Shown here in pieces: positions 6,367 through 8,689 of a stretch of DNA of 8,689 nucleotides (position 1 is the first letter of the stretch; each line of letters starts with the position of its first letter). Made by a program: the position numbers and the translations under genes. This DNA is from Sphingomonas sp. (GTDB lineage: Bacteria; Pseudomonadota; Alphaproteobacteria; Sphingomonadales; Sphingomonadaceae). The notes beneath the pieces were generated by a model, which had not been told where the DNA came from, did no database searches, and saw only the letters and a program-made list of their open reading frames with translations. The stretch spans positions 1 through 8,689 of the forward strand of contig PNLG01000017.1 in NCBI GenBank assembly GCA_013822915.1, written 5' to 3'.

Positions 6367-7740
6367 TCACCCGATCGGGATAAAGCGCAGCGGCAGCCCG
6401 TCCTTGGGCCGGGGAATCGGCCATGCCTGCCATTCAGCCCCCGCGCCCTCGTCAAGCTCGATCCGGTAACGGCGGAGCAGTTGCGCGACCAAAATCCGCG
6501 TCTGCATTTCGGCAAAGTGCAGCCCCAAACACATATGCGCGCCGCCGCCAAAGGGGATCCAGGCATATTTGTGGCGCGCGCGCGCGATTTCGGGGGCAAA
6601 GCGCATCGGGTCGAACTGCGTCGGCTCGGGCCAGTGCTCCGGCATCTGGTGCGTATAGGCGGGCGACACGCCTACCGATGTGCCCGCCGGAATCCGGTAA
6701 CCACCGAACTCAAAATCCTTCAGCGCGCGGCGCGGGAGCGAGGGAACGGGCGGAATCATCCGCAGCGCCTCGCGAAAGGCATAATCGGTGAGCGTCAGCC
6801 GGTCGAGCTGGCTATGCGCCAGTCCGTCGTCATCATTCAGCCCCAGCGCCATCACTTCGTCGCGCAGCCGGTCCTGCCACGCCGCGTTGCGGCCGAGCAG
6901 CATGATGAGCGATGTCGCCGACGAGGTAATGGTGTCGTGCGCCGCCATCATCAGGAAGTTCATATGGTCGGCAATCGCCTGATCGCTTAAGGGCTGGCCC
7001 GCCTCATCAACCGCGCGGCAGAAGTGCGAGAAGAAATCCTGTCCATCGCCCGCCCTGCGACGCGGAATTTCGCGCGTGAACAAGTCAATCAGATAGGCGC
7101 GCGCCCGCGTCCCCCGCCGCATCTGCGTGCCGGGCAGCGGAATGCGGATCGGTGTCACCGATGCCTGAACCTCATCGACAAAGGCCTGATTGATGCGCTT
7201 TGCCTCGGGGCCCAGGTCCATGCCGAGGAAACTTTCGGCGGCCAGGTCGAGCGTCAACGCCTTGATCGCGTCATAAAAGCGCATCGGCCGGTTGCCCCAG
7301 CCAGCCACCGCAGTGGCAATCCCCCGGTTTAACTGATCGGCATAATGGCGCATCGGTTCGGGTTTGAACGCGACCGACAGTGTGCGGCGATCGGCGCGGT
7401 GCTGGTCAAAATCCATCAGCATCAGCCCGCGCGGGAACAACAGGTTGAGCAGCGGTCCCCAGCCTTGTTCGGACGAAAAAATCCGCTCGCGGTCGAACAG
7501 CACCAGCTCATTCGCCTCTGGCCCGAGCAGGGTGACGGTGGTGCCGCCCAGCGCGGTGTTGCGATAGACCGGGCCATAGGTCGCGACCATCCGCTTCCCG
7601 AACGCCACCGGATCGCGCAGCATCGCAAAGGTATTGCCGATCAGCGGTGGGCCGTCCTCGCCCGGAATATGGCGCAGCGCGCTGGCGGATTGCTTGGGCA
7701 GCCAATGCACATTGGCCTTAAATGTATGCGCATAGGCCAT
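6367..7740 (-). CDS. Cytochrome P450, CYP51-like type
   Basis: 457 aa soluble heme monooxygenase; no membrane anchor. N-terminal PxxGEDGPPLIGNTF-like segment (26-38) fits the Pro-rich lead-in, and a C-helix-like FDQHRADRR (111-119) holds the heme-propionate Arg. The I-helix motif is AAHDTITSS (266-274), with the acid-alcohol pair Asp269-Thr270 used for O2 activation. The K-helix ExxR is EALR (324-327), followed by the PERF-like region FDPMRF (376-381). The heme loop FGGGAHMCLG (397-406) places the thiolate ligand at Cys404; His replaces the common Arg, as in CYP51 and related clades. Start ATG 7740 was chosen over ATG 7770 because AGGGAGG lies 7 nt before it and a promoter overlaps the other. 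Redox partners are not in the window, so the donor is presumably encoded elsewhere. Substrate (sterol-like, terpenoid, fatty acid or xenobiotic) is unknown. Confidence 0.95.
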   Translation of the reverse strand: MAYAHTFKANVHWLPKQSASALRHIPGEDGPPLIGNTFAMLRDPVAFGKRMVATYGPVYRNTALGGTTVTLLGPEANELVLFDRERIFSSEQGWGPLLNLLFPRGLMLMDFDQHRADRRTLSVAFKPEPMRHYADQLNRGIATAVAGWGNRPMRFYDAIKALTLDLAAESFLGMDLGPEAKRINQAFVDEVQASVTPIRIPLPGTQMRRGTRARAYLIDLFTREIPRRRAGDGQDFFSHFCRAVDEAGQPLSDQAIADHMNFLMMAAHDTITSSATSLIMLLGRNAAWQDRLRDEVMALGLNDDDGLAHSQLDRLTLTDYAFREALRMIPPVPSLPRRALKDFEFGGYRIPAGTSVGVSPAYTHQMPEHWPEPTQFDPMRFAPEIARARHKYAWIPFGGGAHMCLGLHFAEMQTRILVAQLLRRYRIELDEGAGAEWQAWPIPRPKDGLPLRFIPIG

Positions 7741-7747
7741 GGCGGCG

Positions 7748-7754
7748 CCTCCCT
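7748..7754 (-). promoter_or_regulatory. Shine-Dalgarno of the P450 gene
   Basis: On the minus strand AGGGAGG ends 7 nt before the ATG at 7740. This is a strong site at ideal spacing and supports the shorter protein start over the ATG at 7770. Confidence 0.75.
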
Positions 7755-7773
7755 CCCCCTGATGGTCCATTGT

Positions 7774-7802
7774 GGTATAAATAGCGCGTCCCGCCCCGCC
7801 AA
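7774..7802 (-). promoter_or_regulatory. Candidate sigma-70-type promoter of the P450 gene
   Basis: On the minus strand TTGGCG (7802-7797) and TATACC (7779-7774) are separated by 17 nt; each matches the consensus at 4 of 6 positions. Transcription would start near 7767, leaving a leader of about 27 nt with the strong ribosome-binding site. It sits right after the acetyltransferase stop at 7807, so P450 could be transcribed separately from ribH. The match is by eye only. Confidence 0.4.
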
Positions 7803-7806
7803 GCGC

Positions 7807-8346
7807 TCATCGCGTGCGCCGTGCCCGCCACTGATCCGCCGTTTGCCCCCAGGCATCGACAATGGCGTCCTGAAAGGGTTCGGGCAGGCGGGTCGGCCCC
7901 CGGTTGGTCGAGCCCAGCCGCTGCGCCAGTGCGATCGAGCGGGCGTTTGCCGGGTCGATCACATGGATCACCTCGTCCCAGCCAAGCGCGTCGAACACAT
8001 AATCGATCGCAGCGACCGCGGCTTCGTGCGCATAGCCATGCCCGGCAAATTGCGGGGCTAATGCCCAGCCGACTTCCTTGCCCGGCCAGTCTTCGGGCTC
8101 CCACGGGCCGATCCGGCCAATCCACGCGCCGCTCGCCCGCTCGATCACCGAGAACATCGCAAAGCCCCGGATCGCCCAGGCACCACGCATGCCGCACAGC
8201 TGGCGCCAACTGCCGCTGCGCCCGGTCGTGCCGCCGATGAAGCGCATCGTCTCCTCGTTTGCGGTCATTGCGCACCAGCCGTCCAGGTCGGCGGCCTCGG
8301 GCACGCGCAGGATCAGCCGTGCGGTTTCAATGACCGGATAGGTCAT
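7807..8346 (-). CDS. GNAT family N-acetyltransferase (RimJ/RimL-like)
   Basis: 179 aa cytosolic acetyl-CoA-dependent acetyltransferase of the RimJ/RimL-like (Acetyltransf_3) type. The N-terminal strand IETARLILRVPEAADLDGW (6-24) is the usual opening of this subgroup. The acetyl-CoA loop follows EVGWALAPQF as QFAGHGYAHEA (99-109, pattern Q/RxxGxG/A), and DPANARSIALAQRLG (131-145) carries the conserved Asn and Ser of the last helix. After LG the usual aromatic GF continuation is replaced by STNRGPTRLP, a mild oddity. The ATG overlaps the ribH stop as ATGA (8343-8346), so the two are probably translated together. Substrate is unknown; related enzymes act on protein N-termini, small amines or antibiotics. 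The link with riboflavin synthesis is positional only. Confidence 0.92.
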   Translation of the reverse strand: MTYPVIETARLILRVPEAADLDGWCAMTANEETMRFIGGTTGRSGSWRQLCGMRGAWAIRGFAMFSVIERASGAWIGRIGPWEPEDWPGKEVGWALAPQFAGHGYAHEAAVAAIDYVFDALGWDEVIHVIDPANARSIALAQRLGSTNRGPTRLPEPFQDAIVDAWGQTADQWRARRTR

Positions 8347-8689
8347 CCGAACCGCTGTTTGAGCGCCAGCATCGCGAGTGCTGCCTTGGCCGCCTCGCCG
8401 CCCTTGTCCTTTTGCGTGGGGTCGGCGCGGACCAGAGCCTGCGCTTCGTCCTCGGTGGTCAGGATGCCGTTGCCAATCGCCAGCCCATCCATGCTGAGCG
8501 CCATCAGCCCGCGCGCACTTTCACCCGCCACGATCTCGAAATGATAGGTTTCGCCGCGAATGACCACGCCGATCGCGACATATCCCTCATACCGCCCGCT
8601 CTCGCTGGCAAGCGCGACCGCGCCCGGGATTTCGAGCGCGCCGGGGACGGTAACGGTCTCATGCGCATAGCCCGCCTCCTCGATCGCGG
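8343..8689 (-). CDS. ribH: RibH, 6,7-dimethyl-8-ribityllumazine synthase (5' end beyond window)
   Basis: Penultimate enzyme of riboflavin synthesis: condenses 5-amino-6-ribitylaminouracil with 3,4-dihydroxy-2-butanone 4-phosphate. The 114 C-terminal residues are visible. The reading frame continues to the right edge, and roughly 30-40 N-terminal residues are missing compared with the usual 140-160 aa. Motifs are VPGALEIPGAVALA (14-27, substrate loop), AIGVVIRGETYHFE (38-51) with His49 matching the catalytic His88 of the Bacillus enzyme, and NGILTTEDEAQALVRA (about 73-88) followed by KGGEAAKAALAML. Nothing looks broken. In relatives ribH ends a rib operon (ribE, ribBA) whose other members would lie to the right of the window. 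Its stop overlaps the acetyltransferase start (ATGA). Confidence 0.96.
   Translation of the reverse strand, partial: AIEEAGYAHETVTVPGALEIPGAVALASESGRYEGYVAIGVVIRGETYHFEIVAGESARGLMALSMDGLAIGNGILTTEDEAQALVRADPTQKDKGGEAAKAALAMLALKQRFG

Noticed and set aside
6253..6990. Plus-strand open frame of about 245 codons across the repeat and opposite the P450
   Set aside because: Antisense to the P450 heme loop and K-helix; it starts inside the repeat and has no ribosome-binding site.

Overview
The window is high-GC DNA that is coding almost from end to end, with short intergenic gaps and frequent stop/start overlaps. Protein content (a short FeoB of about 620 residues, an alphaproteobacterial COQ9, a DUF6249-ECF sigma pair, a CYP51-like soluble P450, an old yellow enzyme) and codon usage suggest an alphaproteobacterium, most likely a sphingomonad (Sphingomonadales). 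This is inferred from protein style; there is no rRNA marker in the window.

Layout. (1) 1-2088, minus strand: feoA then feoB, the ferrous iron uptake operon; feoB runs off the left edge about 20 codons before its expected end. A perfect 6-1-6 palindrome (2112-2124) just upstream of feoA looks like the core of a Fur-type operator. (2) 2222-3459, plus strand, divergent from feoA: a tightly coupled three-gene operon of a DUF6249-type membrane protein, an ECF sigma factor and a small two-helix membrane protein, joined by two overlaps of exactly 8 nt. (3) 3463-5032, minus strand: an EamA/DMT transporter followed after 10 nt by a COQ9-family ubiquinone biosynthesis protein; the COQ9 stop sits 3 nt from the convergent sigma operon. 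(4) 5154-6245, plus strand: an old yellow enzyme family ene-reductase of NemA type. (5) 6257-6351: a noncoding inverted/tandem repeat between two convergent genes. (6) 6367-8689, minus strand: ribH (lumazine synthase, 5' end missing), a RimJ/RimL-type GNAT acetyltransferase joined to it by an ATGA overlap, then a cytochrome P450 with its own candidate promoter.

The genes are mostly housekeeping or common accessory functions: iron uptake, quinone and flavin metabolism, redox enzymes and envelope or stress signalling. There is no transposase, phage gene, CRISPR array, tRNA or rRNA. The least understood piece is the ECF sigma module with its two membrane partners. I see no convincing wholly new system; the repeat at 6257-6351 and the sigma module deserve the closest look. 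No gene-free stretch exceeds 150 bases.
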